Shown: positions 41,857 through 50,795, numbered from the stretch's first letter. The stretch: DNA of 64,000 nt from Alkanindiges illinoisensis (GCF_004377485.1 NZ_SNTY01000006.1:1-64000); one strand, 5' to 3'. The notes: generated from the sequence alone by a model not told the origin. Program-made: numbers and translations.

Positions 41857-42052
41857 GGCAAGCCGTCTTGAAGTTATTAAGCAAAGCAAAGTGGGTTAAT
41901 CAGAGCTTTGGTTGTAGCTTGAACTGTAGTGAATCACAAGACAGATTTGTAGCGTAAATTTATGGGTTAATGTAGAACACAGTCCTGACGATCACGAAGA
42001 TAATAAAGATATTTAATGAAGCTGTAAAAACTGAAGTAAAATGGCAGGTAAT

Positions 42053-42079
42053 AAAAAACCCCGGTTTCCCGGGGTTTTT
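42053..42079 (-). terminator. Terminator of the rplM-rpsI operon
   Basis: ACCCCGG/CCGGGGT hairpin with a short loop (about 42058-42075), flanked by A-run and T-run on either side; it lies 29 bp after the rpsI stop on the minus strand and is probably bidirectional. Confidence 0.92.
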
Positions 42080-42107
42080 GCACAACTCGCCCCACAGGGC
42101 AAACGTA

Positions 42108-42494
42108 TTAACGTTTGGAGAATTGTGGACGCTTGCGCGCTTTGCGCAGACCGAGCTTTTTACGCTCAACTTCACGCGCATCACGGGTAACAAAACCAGC
42201 CTGACGCAGTGCAGATTTCAGGGTTTCGTCAGTTGCAATCAGCGCACGGGTAATACCGTGACGAATTGCACCAGCCTGACCACCGATACCACCACCTTTA
42301 ACAGTGACGAAAATATCGTATTTGCCAACAGCGTCGATCAGCTCTAATGGCTGACGAACGACCATACGGGCAGTTTCGCGGCCAAAATAGGTGTCTAGAT
42401 CACGGTTGTTGATAGTGATTTTACCTGAACCTGAGGACAGGAACACACGAGCGGTTGCGGTCTTACGGCGACCAGTACCATAATTAGTTGCCAT
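42108..42494 (-). CDS. rpsI: 30S ribosomal protein S9 (uS9)
   Basis: 128 aa. The sequence [51 protein letters not shown], the [20 protein letters not shown] signature and the C-terminal tail ending [14 protein letters not shown] are diagnostic of S9; the terminal Lys-Arg contacts P-site tRNA. It lies 12 bp behind rplM, the universal bacterial arrangement. Confidence 0.98.
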   Translation of the reverse strand: MATNYGTGRRKTATARVFLSSGSGKITINNRDLDTYFGRETARMVVRQPLELIDAVGKYDIFVTVKGGGIGGQAGAIRHGITRALIATDETLKSALRQAGFVTRDAREVERKKLGLRKARKRPQFSKR

Positions 42495-42506
42495 GTCGTT
42501 TCTTCC

Positions 42507-42935
42507 TTAGATGTCCAAAACCTGTGGCTGTTGAGCAGTATGTGGATGCTCACTGCCAGCGTATACTTTCATTTTCTTGATCATGGCATAGCCCAGAGGA
42601 CCTTTTGGCAGCATGCCTTTAACAGCACGTTGCAACACTTCTTCTGGCTTATGGCTGATCAGCTTTTCAAAGTTGGTTTCTTTCAAACCACCTGGGAATT
42701 CGCTATGACGATAGTACATTTTGTTCTGTGACTTAGTACCAGTTACTTGTACACGCTCAGCATTGATGACAACAATGTAGTCGCCAGTATCAACGTGAGG
42801 GGTGAAAGATGTCTTGTGCTTGCCACGTAGGCGACGAGCGATTTCAGTCGCGAGACGACCGAGAGTTTTGCCTGATGCGTCAACAACATACCAGTCGTGT
42901 TGCACTTCAGCAGGCTTGGCGCTGAGAGTTTTCAT
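42507..42935 (-). CDS. rplM: 50S ribosomal protein L13 (uL13)
   Basis: 142 aa, standard length. [73 protein letters not shown] and [35 protein letters not shown] are the L13 signature blocks. It is an early assembly protein of the large subunit and the first gene of the rplM-rpsI operon; a good sigma-70 promoter lies about 65 bp upstream. Confidence 0.98.
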   Translation of the reverse strand: MKTLSAKPAEVQHDWYVVDASGKTLGRLATEIARRLRGKHKTSFTPHVDTGDYIVVINAERVQVTGTKSQNKMYYRHSEFPGGLKETNFEKLISHKPEEVLQRAVKGMLPKGPLGYAMIKKMKVYAGSEHPHTAQQPQVLDI

Positions 42936-42996
42936 TGACCACTACCTATTATCGTTGGTTTGAACCTTAAAGCAGTCCAAACAAAATGGAGCGCGA

Positions 42997-43025
42997 ATTT
43001 TAGTGAAAATTGAGCAAAATAACAA
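42997..43025 (-). promoter_or_regulatory. Sigma-70 promoter of rplM-rpsI
   Basis: On the minus strand TTGTTA (43025-43020), a 17-bp spacer and TAAAAT (43002-42997). It lies 62 bp before the rplM ATG, which leaves room for the L13 leader. The remainder of the 42936-43311 gap (376 bp) shows no gene; pdxA expression must also start there. Confidence 0.65.
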
Positions 43026-43311
43026 CCTTTACCCAGATAAAAAGCAAAAGTTTTAGTTAGGATTTAAAAATTGATTAAACGGCCAGGTATAGGTAAATAG
43101 GCGGTCAGCAATACGGTTGCAACAATTTGCTTACTATCTGGTTTAGGCACTAGTCCACTCAAGCAGCAGAACGGAAGAAATTAACTGAAAACCAATAAAT
43201 TTTTGGCTTTAGATATGTAAGCTCAACAACCCGCAAAGTTTTATGCCTGTTTTCTCTCTCTTAGGTTTATATAATGATGGCAAACCGCAATGAAAAAGGC
43301 GTAATCCTCAA

Positions 43312-44322
43312 TTGAATTCTCTGCCATTAAAGCCGCTTTATATTACCTCGGGTGAACCTGCAGGCATTGGGCCGGACATTTGTCTGGATCTGGCCGGATT
43401 TAACACACCGCGTCCACTGGTGGTGCTGGCCAATAAGTCCTTGTTGCAGCAACGGGCAGCCGAACTGGGCAAAACAGTGACCTTGCTGGATTATCAGGGG
43501 CAGTCCGAACCTGCATCAGGCAGTGCGCTATATGTCAAAGACTTGCCACTGGCCCAGCCCGTGATAAATGGCCAGCTTAACACTGCTAATGCAGCCTACG
43601 TGCTGGCGCAGCTTACCGAAGCTGCCCGTGCCTGCATGCGTGGTGATGCAGCCGGGGTGGTCACGGCTCCTGTGCAAAAGTCAGTGATTAATGAAGCAGG
43701 CTCTCTTGAGGGGCGTGCCTTTAGCGGTCATACCGAGTTCTTTCAAGAATATGCAGGCGTGCCGCGGGTGGTCATGATGCTGGCTACCCATCAGCTTCGG
43801 GTGGCGTTGGTGACCACACATTTGCCATTAAAAGATGTGGCAGCGGCGATTACCCAGGAGCGCCTGAGACAAATTCTGAACATTTTAATTCATGATCTGA
43901 AAACCAAGTTTGCCATTAGCCATCCAAAAATTCTGGTGTGTGGCCTCAACCCGCATGCAGGCGAGGGCGGTTATCTGGGCCGTGAAGAAATTGACGTGAT
44001 TGAACCCGTTCTGGCCAGTTATCGTGCCCAAGGCGTTGATGTGGGCCATGCACTTCCAGCCGATACCCTGTTTACGCCCAAGTATTTAAAGGATGCTGAT
44101 GCCGTGCTGGCCATGTATCATGATCAGGGTTTGCCAGTGCTAAAATCGCAAGGTTTTGGTGAAGCTGTTAATATTACGCTGGGTTTGCCATTTATCCGCA
44201 CCTCGGTGGATCATGGCACGGCACTGGATTTGGCGGGCAGCGGCAAGGCCAGTAGCAGTAGCTTATTCGTTGCGACCGAACTGGCATTGCAGTTGGCAGA
44301 CCGTTATGAGGCAGCACTTTGA
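43312..44322 (+). CDS. pdxA: 4-hydroxythreonine-4-phosphate dehydrogenase
   Basis: 336 aa. The start is TTG at 43312: there is a stop seven codons upstream and no ATG before the conserved core, so the unusual start codon is well supported. Vitamin B6 synthesis enzyme, NAD- and metal-dependent. Blocks: PLYITSGEPAGIGPDICLDLAG, the first metal His in FSGHTEFFQEYAG, LVTTHLPLKDVAAAIT, NPHAGEGGYLGREE, the second and third His regions LPADTLF and LAMYHDQGLPVLKSQGFGEAVNITLGLPFIRTSVDHGTALDLAG. It is followed by rsmA (56 bp), as in Acinetobacter and many gammaproteobacteria. Confidence 0.96.
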   Translation: MNSLPLKPLYITSGEPAGIGPDICLDLAGFNTPRPLVVLANKSLLQQRAAELGKTVTLLDYQGQSEPASGSALYVKDLPLAQPVINGQLNTANAAYVLAQLTEAARACMRGDAAGVVTAPVQKSVINEAGSLEGRAFSGHTEFFQEYAGVPRVVMMLATHQLRVALVTTHLPLKDVAAAITQERLRQILNILIHDLKTKFAISHPKILVCGLNPHAGEGGYLGREEIDVIEPVLASYRAQGVDVGHALPADTLFTPKYLKDADAVLAMYHDQGLPVLKSQGFGEAVNITLGLPFIRTSVDHGTALDLAGSGKASSSSLFVATELALQLADRYEAAL

Positions 44323-44378
44323 GTGCTGTTTCGTTGAATTACGCATTGTTATATTTATAGGGTTAAAAAGGTTTTGTC

Positions 44379-45203
44379 ATGAGTTATCAATTTAGCGCGC
44401 CCAATCCCAAAGATGAAGGACACCGGACGCGCAAGCGGTTTGGACAAAACTTTTTGCATGACAACCGCGTGATTGAAAAAATTGTGCATGCCGTTGCGCC
44501 ACGCCCGGGTGATTTTATGGTGGAAATTGGCCCCGGCCTTGGCGCGCTCACAGCACCCTTGCTGGTGGCTAGTGAAGCCTTAACTGTTGTTGAGCTGGAC
44601 CGTGATCTGGCTGCGGGTTTACCGGGACGGATAACCCAGCCGGAAAAGCTCACCATTGTGGAAGGCGATGCCTTACGCTTTGATTTTCTAACGCTGGTGC
44701 AAGACAACAAGCCGTTGCGTATTGTGGGTAATCTGCCGTATAACATTTCCACGCCATTGCTGTTTCACCTGTTGCAATATGGCAGTCAGGTGCAGGACAT
44801 GCATTTTATGCTGCAAAAGGAAGTGGTTGACCGGATTGTGGCCGAACCCAACAGCAAGGATTATGGTCGTCTGTCTGTCATGATTCAGTATTATTGTAAG
44901 CCTGAGTTTTTGTTTGAAGTGCCACCGGGCGCCTTTAATCCGCCGCCAAAAGTCACCAGTGCCGTGTTTCGGTTAACGCCTTACTCGCAAAAACCACTGA
45001 GTGCGCAGGATGAAAAACAGTTTGCCAGTCTGGTGTCGCATGTATTTACCCAACGCCGTAAAACATTGCGTAATACGCTCAAGGGCAAGCTGGATGAGGA
45101 AGGTTTTGCGCGTGCACAGGTAGACCCCATGGCACGCCCGGAAAATCTGAGTCTGGCGCAATTTGTGGCGCTGGCAGATGCGTGCACTGCTTATACAGGA
45201 TAG
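44379..45203 (+). CDS. rsmA: 16S rRNA (adenine(1518)-N6/adenine(1519)-N6)-dimethyltransferase
   Basis: 274 aa. SAM-dependent dimethyltransferase acting on helix 45 of 16S rRNA. Motifs: RKRFGQNFLHDNRVIEKIV, motif I VEIGPGLGALTAPLL, TVVELDRDL, GDALRFDF, and the catalytic NLPYNISTPLLFHLL (NLPY). The basic C-terminal helical domain contains VPPGAFNPPPKVTSAVFRL and TQRRKTLRNTLKG. Its end overlaps the possible upstream start of the next gene. Second gene of the pdxA-rsmA-...-apaH cluster (historically ksgA). Confidence 0.97.
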   Translation: MSYQFSAPNPKDEGHRTRKRFGQNFLHDNRVIEKIVHAVAPRPGDFMVEIGPGLGALTAPLLVASEALTVVELDRDLAAGLPGRITQPEKLTIVEGDALRFDFLTLVQDNKPLRIVGNLPYNISTPLLFHLLQYGSQVQDMHFMLQKEVVDRIVAEPNSKDYGRLSVMIQYYCKPEFLFEVPPGAFNPPPKVTSAVFRLTPYSQKPLSAQDEKQFASLVSHVFTQRRKTLRNTLKGKLDEEGFARAQVDPMARPENLSLAQFVALADACTAYTG

Positions 45204-45211
45204 CAACAACC

Positions 45212-46369
45212 GTGCTAGCACCCAGCAAAACAGCCATTATTTTAGTTGAGGGTGAAGCTACGCACTCATCTTCACAACAGTCGCTAACACCTGCACAGCA
45301 ACAGTTTAATGCGTTGAGTGAAAAGATAGCGCAGCAAAAACAGCAAGTTGAAGAATGGCAGGCGCTGGTGGTTTTAGTGCAACAACGAATTCATGGAAAA
45401 CTGATGCCACTGTATGATCAGTTGGCGCGTCAGCAAGGCCAGTTAATTGAGCAGCTACATCAGGCTAGCCTGCAATATCCGCTGACAGCCTGGGAAAGTG
45501 TCCAACTGCACCGGGTGATTATTGAATTATGCGAGCAGGTATTAAGGCACAAATTGCCGGATGAAGATCCGCTCATTGCCCAGATTTATCAGCTGTATCT
45601 GGCTGAACAAGCCCAAACAAGTACCTTTGCGCCAGTAGCCAGTGAACTGCCGCAACAGCAGCATCTACAGCCGCTAGACCATAGGTTTGAACCTGATTGT
45701 GGCGTTGCCTTATTCGATGCAGATGACTTAACAACTGACTTGGCAACTGACCTGGTAACCAGTTTTGAAATCATGGCACAGCAGCAGGAAGCTGAGCGTG
45801 ATTATCAAAAGCAGCAACGAAAAATGGCACGGCTTGCACTCAAACAACAGGCTAAGGAACATGCTAAGGAAGAACGGGACACAGCACAGCAGCAGGCAAA
45901 TGCGCCGGCGCAAAAATCATTAAGACAGCTTTATCAGCGACTGGCTGCAATGTTGCATCCTGACCGTGAGCAAGATGAGCAGCAGAAAATTACCAAAACT
46001 GATCTGATGCAGCAAGCAACTGAAGCCTACCAGTCACAGGATTTATTGGGATTAGTTCAGTTACAAAATGCAGTGAGCTTTAATACGAATTCTAATTTTG
46101 CCCAACTGGCCGATGAGCAGTTGCATTTATATCACCTGAATTTGCACCGCTATAGCCAAACACTGGATGAAAACATTACTGGGCATAAGGCTAGGCTGGC
46201 CAGCTTATGTGCTATTGAGCGGGTTGAAATGGTTACAGCAAAGAGTGTGATCAAAAAACTGAAAGAACAGGCTTCTCTCCTGACGCAGTACAATGCCATG
46301 CTTTCACAGCAGTTAAAGAACCTCAAAGATGCAAAGGCAATCAAGGCTTTCTTAAGGCAGTATTCTTGA
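45212..46369 (+). CDS. Coiled-coil protein with a C-terminal J-domain-like segment
   Basis: 385 aa from GTG 45212, with AGGA ten bases upstream; the frame also opens at 45182 inside rsmA, so the start is uncertain. Residues about 25-130 are strongly helical and Gln-rich, predicted coiled coil (QQQFNALSEKIAQQKQQVEEWQALV...RQQGQLIEQLHQA). Residues about 190-225 are charged coil. Then KSLRQLYQRLAAMLHPDREQDEQQKITKTDLMQQATEAYQSQDLLGLVQLQ has the J-domain layout: helix II with Y/L, HPD loop intact, helix III with KT-x2-MQ-x2-EAY. It is probably a Hsp70 co-chaperone of narrow function. It lies between rsmA and apaH, where Acinetobacter relatives also carry a DnaJ-like gene. Confidence 0.75.
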   Translation: MLAPSKTAIILVEGEATHSSSQQSLTPAQQQFNALSEKIAQQKQQVEEWQALVVLVQQRIHGKLMPLYDQLARQQGQLIEQLHQASLQYPLTAWESVQLHRVIIELCEQVLRHKLPDEDPLIAQIYQLYLAEQAQTSTFAPVASELPQQQHLQPLDHRFEPDCGVALFDADDLTTDLATDLVTSFEIMAQQQEAERDYQKQQRKMARLALKQQAKEHAKEERDTAQQQANAPAQKSLRQLYQRLAAMLHPDREQDEQQKITKTDLMQQATEAYQSQDLLGLVQLQNAVSFNTNSNFAQLADEQLHLYHLNLHRYSQTLDENITGHKARLASLCAIERVEMVTAKSVIKKLKEQASLLTQYNAMLSQQLKNLKDAKAIKAFLRQYS

Positions 46370-46421
46370 GCGCCAAGCGTGAATCAATACAGCACATGAT
46401 GGGTAAAACAGGAACAAAAGA

Positions 46422-47261
46422 ATGACTTACCGCTATCAGTATATTATTGGCGATTTGCAGGGATGTTTTGCCGCACTACAGGCTTTAAAGGATGCGTTGG
46501 CCTTTGATGAACAACAGGATTGCCTGTATTTTGCAGGCGATCTGGTAGCACGTGGTGAGGATTCACTAAATACTTTACGCGAAGTCAAGCGGCTGGCTGA
46601 TTTGGGCGCTGCCAGAACGGTGCTGGGCAACCATGATTTAAATTTGCTGGCCGTCTGGCGTGGCTTCCAGAAAATTAAGGACAAAGACCGTACCCAGCCG
46701 ATTTTTGACGCCTTAGACTGTGATGTATTGTTAAACTGGTTGCGTAAGCAGCCGCTACTGTTACAACCAACTGCTGGATCAGTGGTGGTACATGCCGGAA
46801 TACCACCAGTCTGGACCTTGCAGCAGGCCAGACAGTATGCACGCGAAGTTGAAAAAGTGATTAGCGGTGAACTGGATGATCTGGATGCTTTTTTGTCGCA
46901 CATGTATGGCAGTCAGCCAGACGTTTGGCAGGAGCATTTATCCGGCTATGAGCGTTGGCGCGTAATTACCAACTATTTTACCCGCATGCGCTTATGTGAT
47001 GAAAATGGCAGGCTGGAGTTTGACTTCAAGGATGACTTAAGTGCGCCAATGCCGGAAGGATTTAAGCCATGGTTTGAATGGCCAGACCAGCTAGAAAATC
47101 AGACACAATTATTTTTTGGGCATTGGGCTGCTTTGCAGGGCAAATCAATTAGCTCGCATATCCATGCGCTGGATGGGGGATGCGTATGGGGCGGACAACT
47201 CATTGCCTATCGGCTGGAAGACAAACAATTTTTTACCTCAGCCACAGGCTGCGGGTTATAA
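46422..47261 (+). CDS. apaH: Symmetrical bis(5'-nucleosyl)-tetraphosphatase
   Basis: 279 aa. It hydrolyses Ap4A to two ADP. Metallophosphatase motifs: YIIGDLQGCFAALQALKDAL (GDxQG), FAGDLVARGEDSLNTL (GDLVxRG), TVLGNHDLNLLAVW (GNHD), VVHAGIPPVWTLQQA (HAGI) and the late His in FGHWAALQGKSISSHIHALDGGCVWGGQL. Length and order are standard. Last gene of the pdxA-rsmA-apaH cluster; its final 55 bp overlap a convergent gene on the other strand. Confidence 0.96.
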   Translation: MTYRYQYIIGDLQGCFAALQALKDALAFDEQQDCLYFAGDLVARGEDSLNTLREVKRLADLGAARTVLGNHDLNLLAVWRGFQKIKDKDRTQPIFDALDCDVLLNWLRKQPLLLQPTAGSVVVHAGIPPVWTLQQARQYAREVEKVISGELDDLDAFLSHMYGSQPDVWQEHLSGYERWRVITNYFTRMRLCDENGRLEFDFKDDLSAPMPEGFKPWFEWPDQLENQTQLFFGHWAALQGKSISSHIHALDGGCVWGGQLIAYRLEDKQFFTSATGCGL

Positions 47262-47764
47262 ATACAAAGCTTGCTAAGTGTCCAGTTGTTCCATGATTCC
47301 CGTTGCCATTCAAGCCACAGGGTATTTTCTGGTGTATTGCCTACTGTCAACCGAAAACGCGATGGAAAACGCGAATAAGCGCGCTTGATGCTGTCAGGCG
47401 GTGCACTATTAAAATGAAACAGCAGTAGCTGATGTAAGTTTTGCTGAACCGCCACTTTTGGCCAGACCTGTTTAAGGTATTTGGCACCCGGCCCTTGCCA
47501 TTGCTGCGCGTCAAGGCTTTGGGGCGTCATCAAGTCTGCCTGATAGGGCTGTAGTAAATGTTGTGGAATTGCCTGTTCAGCTAAGGCAAGGTTATTCTGG
47601 CTCAGCTGATGAACCATGCTACGGCTATACCAGTAAGGTGAAAGGCAATAAAATACCAGCCAGATCAGCGCACTGCTAATGAAAAAAATCAGGAGCAGGC
47701 CATACGGTAAATTGGTTTTCTTGAGTACTAGGGATTTGCTTTTATGCAGGGCTACTGTAGCCAT
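47207..47764 (-). CDS. Membrane-anchored DUF2939-like protein
   Basis: 185 aa. A single N-terminal membrane helix (LPYGLLLIFFISSALIWLVFYCLSPYW) is followed by a periplasmic region; the segment SPYWYSRSMVHQLSQNNLALAEQAIPQHLLQPYQADLM resembles the start of DUF2939 proteins, where an SPY-x-x-x-x-L...A-x-x-x-x-D motif precedes a small alpha/beta domain. Function is unknown. It overlaps the 3' end of apaH tail to tail by 55 bp, so its last 18 codons are antisense to apaH codons. The core before the overlap is well formed, supporting a real gene. Confidence 0.65.
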   Translation of the reverse strand: MATVALHKSKSLVLKKTNLPYGLLLIFFISSALIWLVFYCLSPYWYSRSMVHQLSQNNLALAEQAIPQHLLQPYQADLMTPQSLDAQQWQGPGAKYLKQVWPKVAVQQNLHQLLLFHFNSAPPDSIKRAYSRFPSRFRLTVGNTPENTLWLEWQRESWNNWTLSKLCIYNPQPVAEVKNCLSSSR

Positions 47765-47856
47765 GATGACCCATAGGCGAAGTCTATCGTGACTACAGTG
47801 TAGAGTATTTTAGGATTCTGTTAAGTGCTTGCTACAAAAGCTGAACAAGACAGAAA

Positions 47857-48306
47857 TTATTCCTTACGTAACCAGGTTTGGCTACGGCCTAATACTGATA
47901 CACCTACATAGCCACGCAATCTAAACTTCCGGCCATCAGCACTTAATTTGGCCTTGCCGCTATAAATATGTCCATTGCGTGGATCAAGCACTTTGCCATC
48001 AATAAAATTGTTGGGATTTTTAGGATCTTCTTTAAATCCCTTTAAAATCTGAAGGCCAATGATGGGTTTGTTGGTATAAGGGGCTGGGCATTTAGTACAG
48101 TCCACCAGAGGTTTTTCACCCGGTGCTGGAAAATCTTCAATCAGTGTGCCGATATAACTGCCGTCAGGTTGTTTGGCCATCTGGATATGCGCACGGACGA
48201 CGCCGCTTTTATCGTCAATCGTACGCCATACGCCATTAAGATCAGCTGCATTGGCAACAGAGGCCAGACTTAAGCTGCCAAGAATCATCATCCATGCTTT
48301 CATCAA
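47857..48306 (-). CDS. Secreted DUF2147 protein, copy 1
   Basis: 149 aa with a cleavable signal peptide (MMKAWMMILGSLSLASVANA-ADLNG). The mature part is a DUF2147 beta-barrel domain: GVWRTIDDKSGVVRAHIQMAKQPDGSYIGTLIEDFPAPGEKPLVDCTKCPAPYTNKPIIGLQILKGFK, then GKVLDPRNGHIYSGKAKLSADGRKFRLRGYVGVSVLGRSQTWLR. A CTKC pair could form a disulfide or bind metal. It is the most divergent of three tandem paralogues: VRAHIQMAK replaces the SKALVEIKK of the other two. Function of the family is unknown. Confidence 0.9.
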   Translation of the reverse strand: MMKAWMMILGSLSLASVANAADLNGVWRTIDDKSGVVRAHIQMAKQPDGSYIGTLIEDFPAPGEKPLVDCTKCPAPYTNKPIIGLQILKGFKEDPKNPNNFIDGKVLDPRNGHIYSGKAKLSADGRKFRLRGYVGVSVLGRSQTWLRKE

Positions 48307-48838
48307 TTATACTTCCTAAAAAGAGGTTAAACAGGGGGCTATTAAACCAGTAAAAGTAATTAATATCCAAAACTGTTGAGTACACAATTTATATCCTAAC
48401 TGTGGAATAAATGCGAATATATATTGTTAAAACTAAATTTATTTTAATATTGAGGTTATAGAACTTTATATAAGCGGCATTATTAAGTACTACGCGTATT
48501 AATAGGAAATTTGTTTAGCCCGAATAAAATCAATTGTGGCGCTATAAATTAAAAAGCTATTGTTGAATTAATTTGAGCGTGAACTGACCAAAAACAATGG
48601 TATGAATAGATCTCTTGCATAAGTCTGGTTTCGACAAGCTCAACCAACGCTGCCTGAGCCTGTCGAAGGCGAGTTGGTACAACTTATGAAAGAAGTCTAA
48701 TAATAATTGCTAATGTATTAGCAGGTTATGGAATGTTAAAACAGGGTAGCAAAACGACTGGAAGCATGCAGAAAAAGGCTCGCATGCTTTTAGTGTGTTT
48801 AAATTTTTTAAAATAATGAATCAGGGAGTATTGCCTAA
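48307..48838. other. Long AT-rich gap between DUF2147 copies 1 and 2
   Basis: About 530 bp without a coding frame. It contains the 93-bp MITE-like element at 48607-48699; the rest is AT-rich and must include the promoter of copy 1 (right of 48306). Confidence 0.5.
48607..48699 (+). mobile_element. 93-bp MITE-like element, copy A
   Basis: Exactly the reverse complement of 51660-51752 over all 93 bp. Its ends are imperfect inverted repeats (TAGATCTCTTGCATAAGT against TAGACTTCTTTCATAAGT, 15 of 18), and the core contains a second inverted repeat (TTCGACAAGCTCA ... TGAGCCTGTCGAA). It is bounded by TA dinucleotides. No coding capacity. Confidence 0.85.
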
Positions 48839-49285
48839 TTAATGCTCGCGAATCCAGGTCTGACTGCGACCCAAGGCAGAGATACCCACATAACCACGCA
48901 TGGTCAGCTGGCGGTTATCTGCATTCACTTTGGCTTTGCCTTTATAAATCTTGCCAGATAACGGGTCAAGTACCTGAGCGCCAGTGTACTGGTTAGGACG
49001 ATTTGGATCAGCTTTTAGACCCCATAATACCGTTAGACCCAGAATTGGTTTGTCGGTATAGGGTGCTGGACAGTGCTGGCATAATTCCTTGGGCGTGTAA
49101 TTGGGACGCGGAATAATCTTGATAATGGTGCCGGTATAAGAACCATCAGGTTGTTTTTTGATTTCAACCAGTGCCTTGGAAAAGCCTGTGCGGTCATCAA
49201 TAGTACGCCAGATCCCGGTCACATCTGCCGCGTGGCTCATGGCGCAACTCATCAGACAGACCAACCCCAGTGTCCAGTTTTTCAT
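48839..49285 (-). CDS. Secreted DUF2147 protein, copy 2
   Basis: 148 aa with signal peptide MKNWTLGLVCLMSCAMSHA-ADVTG. Mature DUF2147 domain: GIWRTIDDRTGFSKALVEIKKQPDGSYTGTIIKIIPRPNYTPKELCQHCPAPYTDKPILGLTVLWGLKADPN, then GAQVLDPLSGKIYKGKAKVNADNRQLTMRGYVGISALGRSQTWIR. The CxxC (CQHC) is conserved in all three copies. It is closest to copy 3 (49406). The three genes are tandem on the same strand but separately spaced, and copy 3 has its own terminator, so each may have its own promoter. Confidence 0.9.
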   Translation of the reverse strand: MKNWTLGLVCLMSCAMSHAADVTGIWRTIDDRTGFSKALVEIKKQPDGSYTGTIIKIIPRPNYTPKELCQHCPAPYTDKPILGLTVLWGLKADPNRPNQYTGAQVLDPLSGKIYKGKAKVNADNRQLTMRGYVGISALGRSQTWIREH

Positions 49286-49336
49286 TGCAGAATCCTTATT
49301 AGAGTAATCATTCTAATAGTAGCTGAAACAAAAAAA

Positions 49337-49369
49337 AGGGCATAATCATTTTTTTAATAATTATGCCCT
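49337..49369 (-). terminator. Terminator after DUF2147 copy 3
   Basis: AGGGCATAAT (49337-49346) and ATTATGCCCT (49360-49369) are perfect arms. On the minus strand the hairpin is followed by a T7 run (A-run at 49330-49336 on the plus strand), 37 bp past the gene end. Confidence 0.88.
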
Positions 49370-49405
49370 GTTGCAATGAAGAAAAGTATTTAGCAGCGGT
49401 TAGGT

Positions 49406-49864
49406 TTAGTCCTCGCGAATCCAGGTCTGGCTACGACCCAAGGCAGAAATGCCCACATAACCACGCATAGTCAGACGACGGCCATCGGCACTCAGCTTGG
49501 CCTTACCTTTGTAAATATTACCTGACAACGGATCAAGCACTTTGGCATTGATAAAGTTGTTTTCATTTTTTGGATCCTGCTGCAGGCCATTTAATACCGT
49601 CAGGCCAACCATTGGCTTGTTGGTATAAGGCGCGGGGCAGTTCTGGCAGGTTTCCTTGGGCGTATAGCCGGGACGGGGAATAATCTTAACAATGGTGCCA
49701 TGATAAGCGCCCGTACTGTCTTTTTTAATTTCAACCAGTGCCTTGGAAAAGCCGGTTTTGTCATCAATAGTACGCCATGTGCCGGTTAAATCACCTGCCT
49801 GGGCAAAACTAGCACATAAGAAAGTCAAACTTGCTGCACAAGCGATGGATAACGATTTTAACAT
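49406..49864 (-). CDS. Secreted DUF2147 protein, copy 3
   Basis: 152 aa with signal peptide MLKSLSIACAASLTFLCASFAQA-GDLTG. The mature DUF2147 domain has GTWRTIDDKTGFSKALVEIKKDSTGAYHGTIVKIIPRPGYTPKETCQNCPAPYTNKPMVGLTVLNGLQ, then AKVLDPLSGNIYKGKAKLSADGRRLTMRGYVGISALGRSQTWIR, with a conserved CQNC pair. It is nearly identical in the last 45 residues to copy 2, pointing to recent duplication. It is likely periplasmic or surface-associated, biochemical role unknown. An AGGAGAACC-type ribosome site precedes the start. Confidence 0.9.
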   Translation of the reverse strand: MLKSLSIACAASLTFLCASFAQAGDLTGTWRTIDDKTGFSKALVEIKKDSTGAYHGTIVKIIPRPGYTPKETCQNCPAPYTNKPMVGLTVLNGLQQDPKNENNFINAKVLDPLSGNIYKGKAKLSADGRRLTMRGYVGISALGRSQTWIRED

Positions 49865-50126
49865 CTAGGTTCTCCTTAACCTTCAACGATCGCATGATCT
49901 GTTACTTTTAAGCAGCGCATGGATGCGCGGACAGATAAGATCACCGGCAATTGAAGTTAATTAAATTAACAACACTTAACATTGATATATCTGTAGACAA
50001 TTTAATCGAATACAAGGTTCCCTACAACTATTTTATGTGAACGGTTCGATCATTTAACCTTAAATTAAGGAACTATATCTACATTTTAATTGATGAAAAC
50101 GACGAAATACATCCGTACATATTGGT

Positions 50127-50795
50127 TTAAAACAAATTCAGGAACAGCAGCGGCAGCCAGATGGCGGTTAAAATTCCATTCACGGCCATGCCAAAAGCGG
50201 CATAACGTCCGGCCACTGGCCCGCGTTGCCAGGCTTGCACGGTGCCAATGGCATGGGCAGCTAGTCCCAAGGCCAGTCCAGCAGCGCGCTCATCATTCAG
50301 GTGACGCAATATCAGTGGTGACAGGGCAGCACCCACCAGACCGGATAAAATCACAATCAGGCTTGCCATAGCCAGTGGCGCATGGATTAATGTTGCAATA
50401 TTCAAGGCAATCGGGGTAGTCACTGCACGGGTAGCAAAGGCCAGCACAGTAGGCGAGGACAAATGCACGGCATAAGCCAGCCCCATGGGAATGGCTACAC
50501 TGGTGAGGGTGGCAAACACAAATAGCCCAACCAGTGCCTTGAGCGGCACATCATCCAGCCGGATTGCTGCCAGTGGAATGGCCAGTGCCACCGTGACATA
50601 GCCCAGCAAATGCCGGAATAGCTGATCCACCTGTTGCATGTAATGGTCATACGGCCAGCGCACCAGCCATAACAGGGCCAGTACAATAAACATGGCAATC
50701 ACAATCACAGGCAGGCGTGGGAAATACTGACCCAAAAAACGGGCTAATATATGTGCAACCAGCGTGAGGGCAAAGCCAGCAATGACCAATAGCAT
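50127..50795 (-). CDS. lrgB: LrgB/CidB-family membrane protein
   Basis: 222 aa, about seven membrane helices throughout. The LrgB hallmark region is FATRAVTTPIALNIATLIHAPLAMASLIVILSGLVGAALSPLILRHL with DERAAGLALGLAAHAIGTVQAWQRG, the pattern R-(S/A)-VTTPIA and GLA-x-HAIGT. LrgB works with LrgA in a holin-like or metabolite (pyruvate/lactate/glycolate) transport system. lrgA lies 310 bp upstream on the same strand, the two separated by a hairpin-rich repeat block, so transcription through it may be regulated or processed. Confidence 0.85.
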   Translation of the reverse strand: MLLVIAGFALTLVAHILARFLGQYFPRLPVIVIAMFIVLALLWLVRWPYDHYMQQVDQLFRHLLGYVTVALAIPLAAIRLDDVPLKALVGLFVFATLTSVAIPMGLAYAVHLSSPTVLAFATRAVTTPIALNIATLIHAPLAMASLIVILSGLVGAALSPLILRHLNDERAAGLALGLAAHAIGTVQAWQRGPVAGRYAAFGMAVNGILTAIWLPLLFLNLF

